A program made the position numbers and the translations under genes. From contig CM114275.1 in assembly GCA_050084515.1 (NCBI GenBank), forward strand, positions 3,720,001 to 3,784,000: a DNA stretch of 64,000 bases, given 5' to 3'. The notes beneath the pieces are model-generated. The model ran no database searches, was not told the origin of the DNA, and saw only the letters and a program-made list of their open reading frames with translations. Below, one piece after another: positions 1 through 10,591 of this stretch (position 1 is its first letter; each line of letters begins with the position of its first letter). Source of the DNA: Blasia pusilla. Lineage: Eukaryota; Marchantiophyta; Marchantiopsida; Blasiales.

Positions 1-920
1 GTGCCTTGGTTTTGCATGGCACAACTTGGACTAGTAGAAGGTGAAGGTAACTTGGCCATAAGTGGAAGAGGACCATGTTGAGGCTTATAGGGAGTGAGGA
101 CACCTGGTACTTCAAGTTGTTAGTGACTTACTAGTAGGAGATAATTTATGTCCATAGATCACCCATGGGTCCTCACTGAGGGGGTACAACTCCTAATAGG
201 CTTATTTAAGCCTTTTTTTCTTTTCTTTTCTTTTATGCTTAGATCCTTTAACACGTTTGAGCAATAGGCTTTTATGATGCTTGGATTACCTTGCGTTTAG
301 ACTAGGCTATGATTATGTATAGATACCATATATTTAGAGATTGTTTTGTATTTCTCATCATATTTGAATCATGTTTGAAGATTGCTAGTTACTAGAAAGT
401 AGATTGAGAGACCACCATAATCAATCTAGGGTATTAACCAAAAGACCCTTGCTAAAAGCCTCCAAGTCAAAAATTCTAAAATTTGAAATTGAGAGCAATC
501 CCTTATGAGGATATGCTTATATCATATATAGGCACATCTTGACTGTATGTGAGGACACCAGACAGAAGAATTATTGAAATCAAGATTGGATTTTATAATT
601 GAAGAAATTTGTAGAGAGTGTAGTAGATTGGCAAGTAATAGAAGAGGGAAGCTTGTAAATTGTTCTTGCAATGGCTAAAGAGCGATACAATTAGAGATAA
701 GATTGAGGGGAGGGAATCCCTTGAGAAAAATCTAGAAAGGAATTGATCTTATCAATCTTGATTTAATTGAATGGGGGAAGATTAGCAAATAGAAGGGCAT
801 TTTATTGATTTCTAATCTGTTTTCTTATTTGTGTCAATTGAAATCACATTTGGTGAAGTTTAAAATTAAAATGGTTGAATTATGAAGATCTAATTTGACC
901 AAAATTTGAAGTTCCACTAT
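1..920. other. Gene-free AT-rich flank
   Basis: No gene, repeat or RNA is recognised here. The stretch is AT-rich with short open frames that start at non-ATG codons and match nothing known to me. It lies beyond the 3' end of retrotransposon copy A. Confidence 0.5.
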
Positions 921-1050
921 GTTGTCGTGCGTATACACATCGCTACACAACATACATTACTGTCATCGAACACACACACAAACACACACGATCCCATGCT
1001 AACTCATGGCATCCATACACAGAGGCGAGAAGTACCAAAATATCTCCAAT
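921..1050 (-). repeat. 130-base direct repeat, copy 1, outside the 3' LTR of copy A
   Basis: This 130-base block recurs at 1527-1656 with only about five differences by eye. The two copies flank the 476-base LTR exactly. The block includes a CA-rich run (acacacacacaaacacacac). It is much longer than a normal 4-6 base target duplication, so it probably reflects recombination, a tandem LTR start, or insertion within the block. Confidence 0.85.
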
Positions 1051-1526
1051 TAAAGTACGATCCAATCTCTCTCTACACCATCTCACACCATAGCTCTCAA
1101 AGGTGTGCACTCTCTCTCATGTCAAACCAAACCCACTCTCCTAATGAGAGGCTTGGGTTACACTCACAAGGCAAGGGACCATAAGCTCTGCCGCCTCATG
1201 CCAAGAGGTTCAACAAAGAGAGAATGAGCTCTCAAGCTCTCTCCATGGTAACCTATGCTCCCAAGTCATCTCCTTGGCTCTTAACCTGATGTAGGAGGTC
1301 AAGGGCCACTTACAAAAAATAGAAAGTCAACTATCCCTAACATGGAAACTTACCCGAAATAAGAAGTTTCTCTATATGGCTCCAAATGAGCCAAAACGAA
1401 GAGGAAACCTGCTCTCTCAGGTTTCTCGGGGCCTCAACACGTCATTCTCAACCTCCTGGGTCTGTCCTCCACTACTCGTGAAGACGCTCTGCTAGATCCC
1501 ACGGATCTATCTTAACAGTCGTGACA
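1051..1526 (-). repeat. 3' LTR of copy A
   Basis: About 476 bases matching 10592-11110 over their length. On the minus strand it begins TGTCACG at 1526, the same kind of start as the 5' LTR of copy A and of copy B. At its far end the CA expected from the 5' LTR (TTTACA) is not preserved; the sequence runs directly into the 130-base repeat. Confidence 0.85.
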
Positions 1527-1656
1527 GTTGTCGTGCGTATACACATCGCTACACAATATACATCGATGTCATCGAACACACACACAAACACACACGATCC
1601 CATGCTAACTCATGGCATCCATACATAGAGGCGAGAAGTACCAAAATATCTCCAAT
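1527..1656 (-). repeat. 130-base direct repeat, copy 2, between pol end and 3' LTR
   Basis: Near-identical to 921-1050. In element orientation it separates the purine tract at 1657-1667 from the LTR start at 1526. A polypurine tract normally abuts the LTR, so this placement is odd. Confidence 0.85.
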
Positions 1657-1667
1657 CGCCCCCCTAG
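1657..1667 (-). other. Candidate polypurine tract of copy A
   Basis: The minus strand reads CTAGGGGGGCG here, the only clear purine tract between the pol stop and the 3' LTR. In retrotransposons such a tract primes plus-strand DNA synthesis. It lies 130 bases from the LTR rather than next to it, so the assignment is tentative. Confidence 0.35.
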
Positions 1668-1842
1668 TTGGTGGTTAGGTCCCTCTAACTCCAGATAGCC
1701 ATCTATCCCTACCTACCACGACATACATGTCTAGGATGCTAAGAGCATAAAGGCCGAGTGCTCATGTGGCCCCATCGTTAGCCGCCTTCCTGTCATCCAT
1801 GTCACAGAAAAATTTGGAATCGAAACCTACCTAGTAACTCCT

Positions 1843-2223
1843 CTATGTACATCTGGGACACATCCATCGTCTCCGAGGAACCCTAGTGAGAGGTGGCGTC
1901 AGATATGCCATATGCCAACCTCTCGAACATCCATCACAGACTAGCATCGTGGCCGCACCACGGGTAGAACCACACAACATACAACGCAAGCCTGCAAGAG
2001 CTACTGCTAAGCTCGGATCTACTATACCATCAATGTTAGGAAGGTGACATGGCGCACAATTACGCACATGGTCCTTCCATACCATACCATCGCGCCCCTC
2101 CAACAAGAGAACACCGGATGGCAAAACGTCACGCACTCTCAAGATAGTGCGCCCTGCAGTCACATCCAATATCGTCGGTGTCGTCTGCTGCAAGTAGACA
2201 TAATCTCCCTCATGAAACCTCAA
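1843..2223 (-). pseudogene. Copy A pol C-terminus: integrase tail and PHD finger
   Basis: An open stretch of about 126 codons ending pol. The first part has GDYVYLQQ, TILRVRDVLPSG, LLLEGRDG and a CHLP segment, resembling the SH3-like C-terminal domain of retroelement integrases. The last 46 residues form a PHD-type zinc finger with spacing C-x2-C-x11-C-x2-C-x4-H-x2-[C]-x14-C-x2-C and the usual Trp two residues before the last Cys pair. Here the sixth ligand is Tyr (WHMAY), a TGC to TAC change; fragment C keeps Cys. A TGA (CGA in fragment C) at 2224-2226 separates it from the integrase core. PHD fingers commonly read histone H3 tails; guidance of integration is inference, by analogy with chromodomains of chromoviruses. 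Confidence 0.85.
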
Positions 2224-2226
2224 GAT

Positions 2227-3130
2227 AGTTGGTCAATAACCACCATCCCGAATAGTTGCATATCTCAACGTATCTCGATGCTGCACAATCGCCAAGTTCT
2301 CGAACGCCATGGGCATCACTCTCCAAAACAACTCAGCCCTCTGGGAACATGCTCGCACCCATACATCTGGGTCATCAAGGTCCAGCATCTCACCAGCATC
2401 TCGACGAATGGCCTCAGGTAAATCTGGCTCTCGGCCATGAAGTAGCAAGTACGGTGCAAAAGACGATAAGAATGCATGCCTTCTAAATTTGTATCCCATC
2501 GCCAACCATGGCAACTGGAGGTCCCAATCTCCTAGGTGACCTCTCTTCAAGCCATACTTGCGTAAACCCCTCTTCACCGTCTGCACAACTCTCTCCGCTA
2601 ATCCATCCACCTCGGGATGATCTCGCGAAGTCGTGCGGTGGTCAATCAACGCTTGATCACACAAGGCTTGGAACTCACCGCGAAACTCGGTACCCTGGTC
2701 TGTCAACACCTCATTCGGTGCGCCATAATGACTCAGCACTCTGTCAAGGAAGGCATAAGCTACTCTCTCACTCGCTTTGTCAGGCAATGCAACCAACTCG
2801 ATCCACTTCGAGAAGTGCTCGATCATCACCAACACATAACGACTATGACGCTCCGTCAAAGGCAAAGGTCCTGCAAAATCCAAACTCCATCTATATCCTA
2901 AGCCCATGATCGATAATGGATGCAACTGTGGAGTGAAAGCATTGAACGTTGCTCGGACCCGATCACTCACCATGCACCTGGCAACAGACTGCTGAACTTT
3001 AGTCTGCATGCCTCGCCACCAATATTGAATCTAGAGCAAGCTGTACGTCCGCTTCACCCCAAAGTAACCCGACTCCTCGTGGGCATGCTGCACTATTCGT
3101 GCTCTCTACGAAGGATGCGACACTATGCCA
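2227..3130 (-). pseudogene. Copy A integrase (zinc-binding and DDE core)
   Basis: The frame covers an N-terminal H-H-C-C zinc-binding region (about 3010-3110; the last Cys is Ser in CMVS) and the catalytic core, with Asp in SLDFAGPL, Asp in LTDQGTEF and Glu in DGLAERVV about 35 residues later. Integrase inserts the cDNA into the genome. The HHCC part is split from the core by a stop. It directly precedes the SH3-like tail and PHD finger. The core triad is intact, but the broken frame means no full protein. Confidence 0.9.
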
Positions 3131-4354
3131 CTCTGCCATCCTCCCAAACCCTCAAAACATGTGTCCCCTCCGAACGGAACCGTCTGGCCCGCTGTAGGAT
3201 CCGATCCCGCTTTCTAGCATCCACGGTGCTCGCAACGCTGCCAGTACAAAGGTACTCCAAGACTACTCCATCATCATGAATATCTCGGCCACTTGTTGTG
3301 TCCTCACTGGCCTCGCGATCCAAGGACTCGCCATCGAAGTCTCCACACTCTGGCTCTCCATAGCCAACATGCCTAAATAGGCTGACGCGTGCCATCCTGG
3401 CATCGAATCCTCATCACTCTCTCCATGCCATCGAGCTCCAGTCGCATCTCGCTGACTCAGGCATGGGTTACGACTCAACCCATCTGCATCCTAGTTGAGC
3501 GTCCTAGGTCTATGTACCACCTGAAAATCATACTCCTGCAACAATAGAGCCCATCTCGCAAGCTTCCCTGTAAGCTTGTCGGACTCTATCAACCACTTTA
3601 GTGGTTGATGATCAGTGATGATGGTAAAGGGGTTGCCAAATAAGTTACACGTGAAATGCGCGACAGCCCACACCGTAGCCAAGCACTCACCCTCATACGA
3701 GCTGCACTTTGCCTCTACAGCGTTGTTCGAGCGGCTAGCGTAAGCCACCACAAACTCTCTACCCTCATCATCATGCTGGGTGAGCACCGCTCCAAGCCCC
3801 AACATGCTCCAATCTGTGTGCAACTGGAAAGGACGCCCACTGATCGGTCTCCTCAAGATGGGCACGGACGTCAACCTGTCCTTGAGCAACTGAAATGCTT
3901 GCTCTTGCTCATCCCCCCAGTGGCACTCGTGATCCACCTTGGTCAGCAAGGTCAGCGGCTTCGCAATCGAATTGAATCCCTTGACGTATCGCCGATAGAA
4001 GTTCGCCAGTCTCATGAATGCGCAAACACGACTTATATCTGTAGGGCATGGAATGCGTGAGATAGCCTCTACCTTTGTCTGCTGAACACCAAGGCCCCCT
4101 GGGTATATCGTATGACCCAAGTACTCAATCTAGTCATATAAGAACTTGCACTTGCCTGGATGTAGCTTCAACCCATGTAATTGCAATCATCGAAACATCT
4201 CCTACAGATGTCGCTCATGCTCCTCAACCGTGGCGCTAAAGACTACGATGTCATCAATATAACACCTAGAAAAATCCAACCCAGCCAAGATCCTATCCAT
4301 GACCCTCTGAAACTCAGCCGGGGCGTTCTTTAACCCAAATGGTAAGAACCGCCA
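3131..4354 (-). pseudogene. Copy A RNase H and end of reverse transcriptase
   Basis: Minus-strand reading gives the RT active-site motif CYIDDIVVF near 4240-4265, the RT connection (LGHTIYPGGLG, LANFYRRYVKGF) and RNase H. RNase H acidic residues are visible in HTDWSMLG, YEGECLATVWAVAHF and ITDHQPLKWL. The segment around the active site is interrupted by several stops; 3491-4120 is open for 209 codons. A linker with a GWHASAYLG segment leads to integrase. Confidence 0.88.
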
Positions 4355-4903
4355 CTAGTACAAACAATCCTTCCCATGAGGATCGATGCCCCAAAATGCC
4401 GTCTTCTGCATGTCCTCCAATCTGATAGGCAGTTGATGGTATCTAGCTCGCAAATCTAATGAACTGAAGACCTTTGCGTGACCAATCGTATCAAAGATCT
4501 CCTCAAGGGTGGGCATGGCATACCTATCGGACTTCGTATGCCGATTGATAGGTCGGTAATCCCCACACATCCGCCTATCCGTCCAATTGCCATGCACATC
4601 CTTCTTGGCGGGCATGACAGTGGCAGATGCATAGTCCCTATGCGACATCTCCACTAGTCCTGCTCCAACCAAGTCCTGGCTCCTACTCTGAATCAAAGCC
4701 CTCTCCATATCACTGTACCTGTAGGGTCGTCGGAAGATTGGCGTATCACTCGACAACTCAATGCGGATCCCCGGTCCCTTCCGCGTACCCAAATCCTCCG
4801 TGCTAAACGCAAAGCAGCTCCTATAACTCCTGAGGAACTGATGTATTCGGCGCCGCTCTCCTCCTATCAACTTAGGGCCCATATCTGGCTTCCAAGTCTC
4901 CAT
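4355..4903 (-). pseudogene. Copy A reverse transcriptase, N-terminal half
   Basis: Open for 182 codons. It contains FRRPYRYSDMERALI, the VMPAKKD.. and MCGDYRPIN fingers motifs, and SSLDLRARYHQLPIRLED, where the Asp of the LDL motif is the first catalytic aspartate. This is the RNA- and DNA-dependent polymerase of the element. A stop ends the frame just before WRFLPFGLKNAP; homology continues into the next block with the YIDD box. Confidence 0.92.
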
Positions 4904-5214
4904 CGTGACTACGGTAGGACTCTCCAGCGCGGGTATGGGTGGTTGCTATGGTGCAACCCCGTCTCGAACAACAACACTCGACCGCTCTCCTGCACCCAAT
5001 TGCAAACTTTGATCTCCTCCACGTGCAGTGCCCGAAACCATGCTCGATGTTGTGGCTATCATCTCCTTGCGTACCTGCAAAACATCCCAAGAAGTCCAAG
5101 GTTGTCTCTCCCGATCTCCCCTGGTGCGTAGATCTCCTCGGGTCTCGCCCCCAGCCACTGCCTCCACAGTCTCGGTAGGCATAGGGCTCACCAACGCAAC
5201 CGCTGTGATCTGTC

Positions 5215-6337
5215 GCGATCTCATATGACGCTGGTCAGCCACTCCGAAGCTGAGGATCCATGTCAAGCAGTTCAGGTCCATCGCCTGACCCAAGACATGG
5301 CGTCGTGATGCCTCTGACACTGATGGTATTGCCGTCACTCCTGTGGGAAATCCCATTGCTCGCTCTCTCTCGTCGGCGTTGGGCTCCACCAAGCGCTGAA
5401 CCTGGTCATCCCAAACCAAGCCAGGACTGGCCTCCTTGTATGCATAGGACGCGGGAAAACTCACAAACATGGGCAAGGCTGCCCGCGACCTGCCTACTCT
5501 GTTGACCACAGTCAATGGTGGTCGATCATCCTGCCTCATTGCCTGTTATCGACGACCTCGATCCAGAATGGAATCCACTAACAAATGGGAGGGGCGCTCC
5601 ACTCTCGCATACGCCCTCCGAAACACCGCATGGGGCACCAAGTTGGTCCACCATAGACACGGGCGATGGGCTCTAGAACCTATATTTTCCGCATCCTAGA
5701 ACACTGTTGGGCCGATCCAGGCACGCACCTAATGAGCACTTGTCACCACCCGTGATCTGGAGTCTCCTAAGATCGGCACATTCTCCATAATGTAGGCTAG
5801 AGAACGAGACAGGTGCTCCTGCAACTACCGTAAGACCCTCAACATCTCCCAAAAAAACCTGGACCGAGTGTCAGCCAACCCGCTGCCTCGTTCAGCACTT
5901 GATTGGCCCTGACATGGCCAACCGGCAATGACCAAATCAATGGTCCCTACCCAGTCTAAGTCTTGCGCCCCCAACAATGAAATATCCCTCGGTAGGGAAC
6001 TTTGGTACCCCTGTACTGCGGACGCTGACAATAAGTCGGTAAAACTTAGGCGTAACTCCGCCACATGTCGTAGTGAGACGCGCCTCGTAACATCATCCCT
6101 CTCCACATACAGGTACTGCTGTACTCGCACTCTTGCCTGCAAAACAACAGCTAACCCGGTGCTAATCCCTCCAAAGAGATCTAACACTCGAATACCCTCC
6201 TCCGGGGTACACCACACAATGGGTGTGGTATCCAAGGGTGTCATCGTAGCACTCCCTGCTTCCTCGGGTTCCTCAGACCCGTCACACTCTAGTGCAAACG
6301 CCTCGCTCCACGCGGTATGCACGTGCTCATCTGCCAA
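5215..6337 (-). pseudogene. Copy A C5-cytosine DNA methyltransferase (DNMT3-like)
   Basis: Motif I LDLFGGISTGL lies near 6150-6185, a motif II-like YVERDD follows, motif IV GWPCQGQS with the catalytic Cys is near 5900-5925, motif VI ENV is at 5778-5786, a motif VIII-like SRAHRPC near 5650-5675, motif IX-like DERERAMGF near 5346-5385, and motif X-like LGQAMD at 5278-5295. This canonical order and the short region between VIII and IX resemble DNMT3; plant DRM enzymes are circularly permuted. The frame is open for 170 codons at the N-terminus, then has scattered stops. It sits between protease and RT in the pol reading direction, the same place as in copies B and E. It would transfer a methyl group from SAM to cytosine C5. 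Confidence 0.9.
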
Positions 6338-6446
6338 TCATCGAAGCTCCTCAGTCGAACCCCACAATGGCACCTCTCCTCCACGGAATGATGCAACTAC
6401 CATAACACTCCTCTCCATAGAAATGTCAAGAATGGGAATCACTAGG

Positions 6447-7090
6447 CTAAGTGATGGCACTGCTAAATGCTGCTAAGGTCGCTAGCTCTCGTCGTTGCTC
6501 GATCACTGCACCTGTGAATCGAACAGGTAATGAGCTAAGGCGCCCATCACCTGACTGCCATCCTGGTATGTAGGATGCTGACTCCTCCCAGTAATCCAGG
6601 GAAAACCCTAACGGGTATAACACTGCTCCACCAACCAAGACGACGTAGGACTCTGCATCAGTCACTATCGCCTTGGCGCGCACCACGGACTCATTTGTAG
6701 GATGTCCCGGGCGAATCCTCACCACGACCTCATGTTGAGTGATATACTGTGTGGTACTCGCTCCACCCAAGGATGTTTGTATCCAGAATGGACAACGCTC
6801 CACATCGGCTCTCGTCAAGCCCAATCCTCTGAATGACACTTTCCCCAACATCAGGGGTTACGCTCCTAAATCCAACAAGACACGCTGCAGACTAAAAGCT
6901 CTACCTCTAGGACTCACCAACTGGAAGACCTCTCCTCGGTTATCCAGCAACACAACACCAGGAGAATCCATGGCACGCTCTATCGCGGGCATCTCCGCCA
7001 TCCTAGCAGCCGTAGCCTGCCATGAATCTGATGTAGACGGTCCGAGCATCCGCTCCAAGGGCAGGTCCATCACCTCCTCTGCAATCACCT
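6447..7090 (-). pseudogene. Copy A retropepsin-like aspartic protease
   Basis: The region holds VVLLDNRGEVFQLV, the active-site segment RVLLDLGA (Asp present; the Ser of DSG is Leu) and the flap-to-C-terminal part VLVGGAVLYPLGFSLDYW. In copy B the same site reads DSGA. A TAA directly after DLGA replaces a CAA seen in copy B. The protease would cut the gag-pol polyprotein. Upstream of the DNMT, a stop at the R codon of EELR breaks the link. Confidence 0.85.
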
Positions 7091-7820
7091 CTGAATGTGA
7101 TGCAAGATCTCCAACTCCGCGCTCACATAGCAAAACGGCCAGCCGAAAAGCCTCGGCGGGCGTACCCCCCAACGTCATAACATCGAAAGCAGAAAATATA
7201 AGGAGTGCGGTACACAACGGTGGATGCCCCCAACAACGTGCTCGACACATGCCCCTCCTGAGCATCAACAATAGGAGTCGTCGCACTCGCTTCTCCCATC
7301 GCCCTTCGTGCCTGCACACCAACAACATCACCAACTCTCAAGCAATTTTGATGAGGACCCATCGATGGGGTCCTCATCGCTTCAGACAACGTGAAAAATT
7401 GAGGAAGCCTAGTCTGTTTTGTGGCTTCCCCTCGCTGTGGATCCAACTCTGTGGTTGCTTCACGCGTCACAACTACGGCAACCTCCATCTGGGCAACCCA
7501 AAAAACCCAACCAGGATGCTCCATATGATGTCGATGCCACGGATCCGGCATCGGGTAACCTCAATGCCATAGCGAAAATCTGCTCCTGTAGCTGTTGTAT
7601 CTGTAGCCATCCCAACCTCAAGTGCGGTGTCTCCCTTGGGGCGTTTAGGTGGTGGTACTCTACCTCCTCCACGGGCAGCTCCACCACCCTGTCGGGCAAC
7701 TCCAGCTCCTCGTCCCCCAACGGGACCACCTAGTGCACGATCTCTAGGCCCACCCAGATTGGCTACTCGCTCTGGTGCCCTCTCTGGCCCTCGGTCCGGA
7801 CGTAACTCAGGATGTTAACT
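7091..7820 (-). pseudogene. Copy A gag-pol linker, no recognised domain
   Basis: Between the zinc knuckles and the protease. The equivalent stretch in copy B (58590-59300) is also low-complexity, rich in Pro, Gly, Arg and Thr, with a conserved segment like LSEALHTPSM (LSEAMRTPSM here). No domain is recognised. Several stops interrupt every frame. Confidence 0.6.
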
Positions 7821-8914
7821 GAAACACTTGGCGTGTGTATGACCATACCTCTGACAATAGTCATACTGATAACCTCCTAGTGCAGCACCATCTCCTCCTC
7901 CATGCTGAGGCATACATCCATGACCCTAACGACTGGAATCGCGCTCATGATGGGCTCCACCACATGATCAACAAGTAATAGTAGACGATTGCTGCTGAGC
8001 CGCAAATCAAGGCGCAGATCTGTGTGGCACGGCCTCCCGGTATCCTCCTTGAGCTCGTGGTGCCACAATCGACCTATCCTGGAGTCCACGTTGCTGCATA
8101 GGTGGTGCAGACAATCGGGACTGCTCTTGCCCAGAATCCATGGTGGCTACGCTCCCCTCCGCCATGTTGCCCTCAATGTTCTCGGCGGTCCTAAAACATC
8201 TCTCAATGTAGGAGAGGTGTTCATAAGAAGCACCGCCTCCCGCACCTGTGTCTGCAGGGTCCGGTCCAGCATCGCGTACCATGACTGGATGGCCTGAGCC
8301 TCTGTCACCCCTTGAGTGATGTTGATCAACCGGCGCAAGCGAGTGTAAGCCTCATGCAAACTCTCACCCGGGCGCCTCTGGAAGTCGTGGATGCTTCGCA
8401 ACTTCTCCGTCCATACCCCCTGGTAGCTCGCCCTCAACTCAGCAAAGAACTCAACCATAGGGTTGAACCTAGGACGAACCGGACTAGACGGTGCAACTCC
8501 TCTCGTGCGAGTGACCCCTCCTAGAACGTCACTAGTGGAAGAGGAAGTAGCCTCTCTTAACTCCTCCTTCTCATCTCGGAACGGCTCCGTCCATGATACA
8601 TAATGTGGGTCATAGTAGAGCCTCCACGCCTCAATCTCACGTGCATATTTTTGAGAGAACTCATGGTAATCGTCCATGGGCGCCCCCTCTAAATGTTGGA
8701 ACATACCATTCCATGATGTAAACGGGTTGAACTCTCTATAGTTCGTGGCCCGTTGGGAGTCGCACCAACTCCTAAACTCTACTATGAAATCGTGCAACTC
8801 AATCCTGCCTACTGCACCTGAAAACCTACGCGGTCCTCTACCCCGGTCGTCCATCTCGTACGCCCAACTGGTAGGACCACTCACAATGTGTGGTGGTGTG
8901 CTCACAAACTACTC
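7821..8914 (-). pseudogene. Copy A gag (capsid and zinc knuckles)
   Basis: A 252-codon open stretch carries a retrotransposon gag domain with FQRRPGESLHEAYTRLRRLI and QSWYAML, matching copy B. The likely start is the Met of EMDDRG at 8854-8852, conserved in copy B; frames further upstream lack a conserved ATG and meet a TAG at 8917-8915. A frameshift near 8190 moves the reading frame before the nucleocapsid. Two zinc knuckles follow: the first is damaged, the second reads YDYCQRYGHTHAKC with the first Cys changed to Tyr. Gag would form the particle and bind RNA. Confidence 0.85.
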
Positions 8915-8917
8915 TAC

Positions 8918-10591
8918 ACCCTCCTCCTTGTCTGACGATGACACAGAAGGAGGTCGAGGTGGTCCCTCACGTGGAGACCCTCGGAACCTCGCGCCACTCC
9001 GCGTAAAACCTCTAGAGCTACTCTCGGGTTCACCACCTCGCCTCTCAAAGTCCCGAATGGACACCGTGATGACCCTCATGCCCCTCTCACCTGATCACTC
9101 TCAAACTCGTGAGTAATCCCTCAATCACTCATCCCAAACATGTGGCACTCGATCTACACTCTCCCTCCCCGAGTCGTGTAACGTGCGGCAATAAGCGGCG
9201 TGGTGCGGCAAATCGACCAGGCTATCATCTCATCGACAACCTACCCTCAACTCCGGACATCCCACACAGGTCTATGTCCCCTAAACCACAAATATAAATG
9301 ATGCTCTCAGCATCCACACAACCCAAATCCCAAAATCCCTCACGCATGCAGGGTAAAGGACCAGAATGGGTAACCTCAATAAATGTTGAATCGCTCCGCA
9401 CCAACTGCAAACCTCGACCCCAACTCGGTCATGGAGAAAACTCCTCCAATCAGCAAGTCATACTCCTCCCGTACTGATGTTGCTCAAAACTCCTCGATAG
9501 ACGGTGCGGTTCCAGCGGAACGGTGCGGCGTTGCAGGCGGCACGGAATGGCTACGAACGGCACGACCCTCGATGATGGGATGCGGCACTCGGTGGCATAT
9601 TCTCCTCAATCAATAATAAACCCACCCTCTGCTCCACAATACTGGAGTGGCTCCGCGATCGAGATGGTGCGGTGCGGCCACGAGCGCACGGCGCGGCAAT
9701 CGGCGGCGCGTTGCGGCTACGGGCGTCACGGCACGGTACCCGATCGTCGTTGAGCGGCTACCAATCACAACATAGCAGCATGAAATCAAAACTCAAAAAC
9801 TATAATAGGAGGTCATATGCCATCACAGGTTGATGACGGTGGCATCCAAAACAAAGTACGTGATGGCGACGCAAGTCCCAGAATCAACGAACGTTGTGGA
9901 AGACCCTCCACACTGTAACAGCGGCAATGGCAACCAAGGGTGGACAACGGACGATGGACCATTGACGATGATGGTTGACCTTTGATGGTGAAGGCCTAAC
10001 AGTGACGGTGGACCATTGATAGTGACGGCTGACCATTGATGGTGACGCCGCCGCTGGTGTGGCGGCTGGTCTAGGGTTTGCACAATTTAACCCTAAAAAT
10101 CGCCTAGCAATGGCAGTTTTGTAAGATTGACCATAACTTTTTTCTCGCAACTCCAAATTGCACATTGTTTGTTGCACAGCTTCACGATCTACGCTAGTAT
10201 CAAAAAATATTTGGAATTAAACATTCCAGAAAAAACTGACGGGGACTGTTGTAAAGCCCAATGTCTCTTTCTTCTACCCAACATTCGCCAGCGCTTCTGC
10301 GCTGATTTCTCCCAAAGAAAATGTATGAAAAGACAAATCAAAAAGCTGCATGGTGCTCCCGAGAGCACCGGCGTGGATAATCTGTCCACACACTCAAATT
10401 CTACCAACATTTGGGCAGTGCTTCCGTGCGCCACTCTCCGGTACGAAAAAACGGTAAAGGAAAACAACAAACTGAATGACTCTTGCTCCCGTGAGCACTC
10501 CCATGAGTAATGAAGTAGGGAACCCCGTCCCTAACCTCCAAACACAGTGAAACTCCAGCAAGCTCCCGCATTGTAGCTCTCATTCTCTCTT
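8918..10591 (-). other. Copy A leader with internal repeats and small hairpins
   Basis: Untranslated leader between 5' LTR and gag. It has a GC-rich, ggtgcggc-rich patch (about 9490-9770), imperfect tandem units around gaccattgatggtgacgg (9958-10045), and an imperfect duplication with a period of about 128 bases (about 10268-10390 and 10398-10510). Three perfect hairpins with four-base loops occur at 10289-10304, 10352-10369 and 10484-10497. A primer site is not convincing: AATGAGAGC just inside the LTR only loosely resembles the tRNA-Met type. Confidence 0.6.

Noticed and set aside
1843-2000. C-terminal domain as a chromodomain or a RING finger
   Set aside because: The spacing with His as fifth ligand (C4HC3), the Trp before the last Cys pair and the WHM.CL segment fit PHD; no chromodomain aromatic cage pattern is seen.
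2044-3279. Plus-strand open frames over integrase and PHD of copy A
   Set aside because: They lie opposite clear pol domains and have no domain content; shadows of the minus-strand genes.
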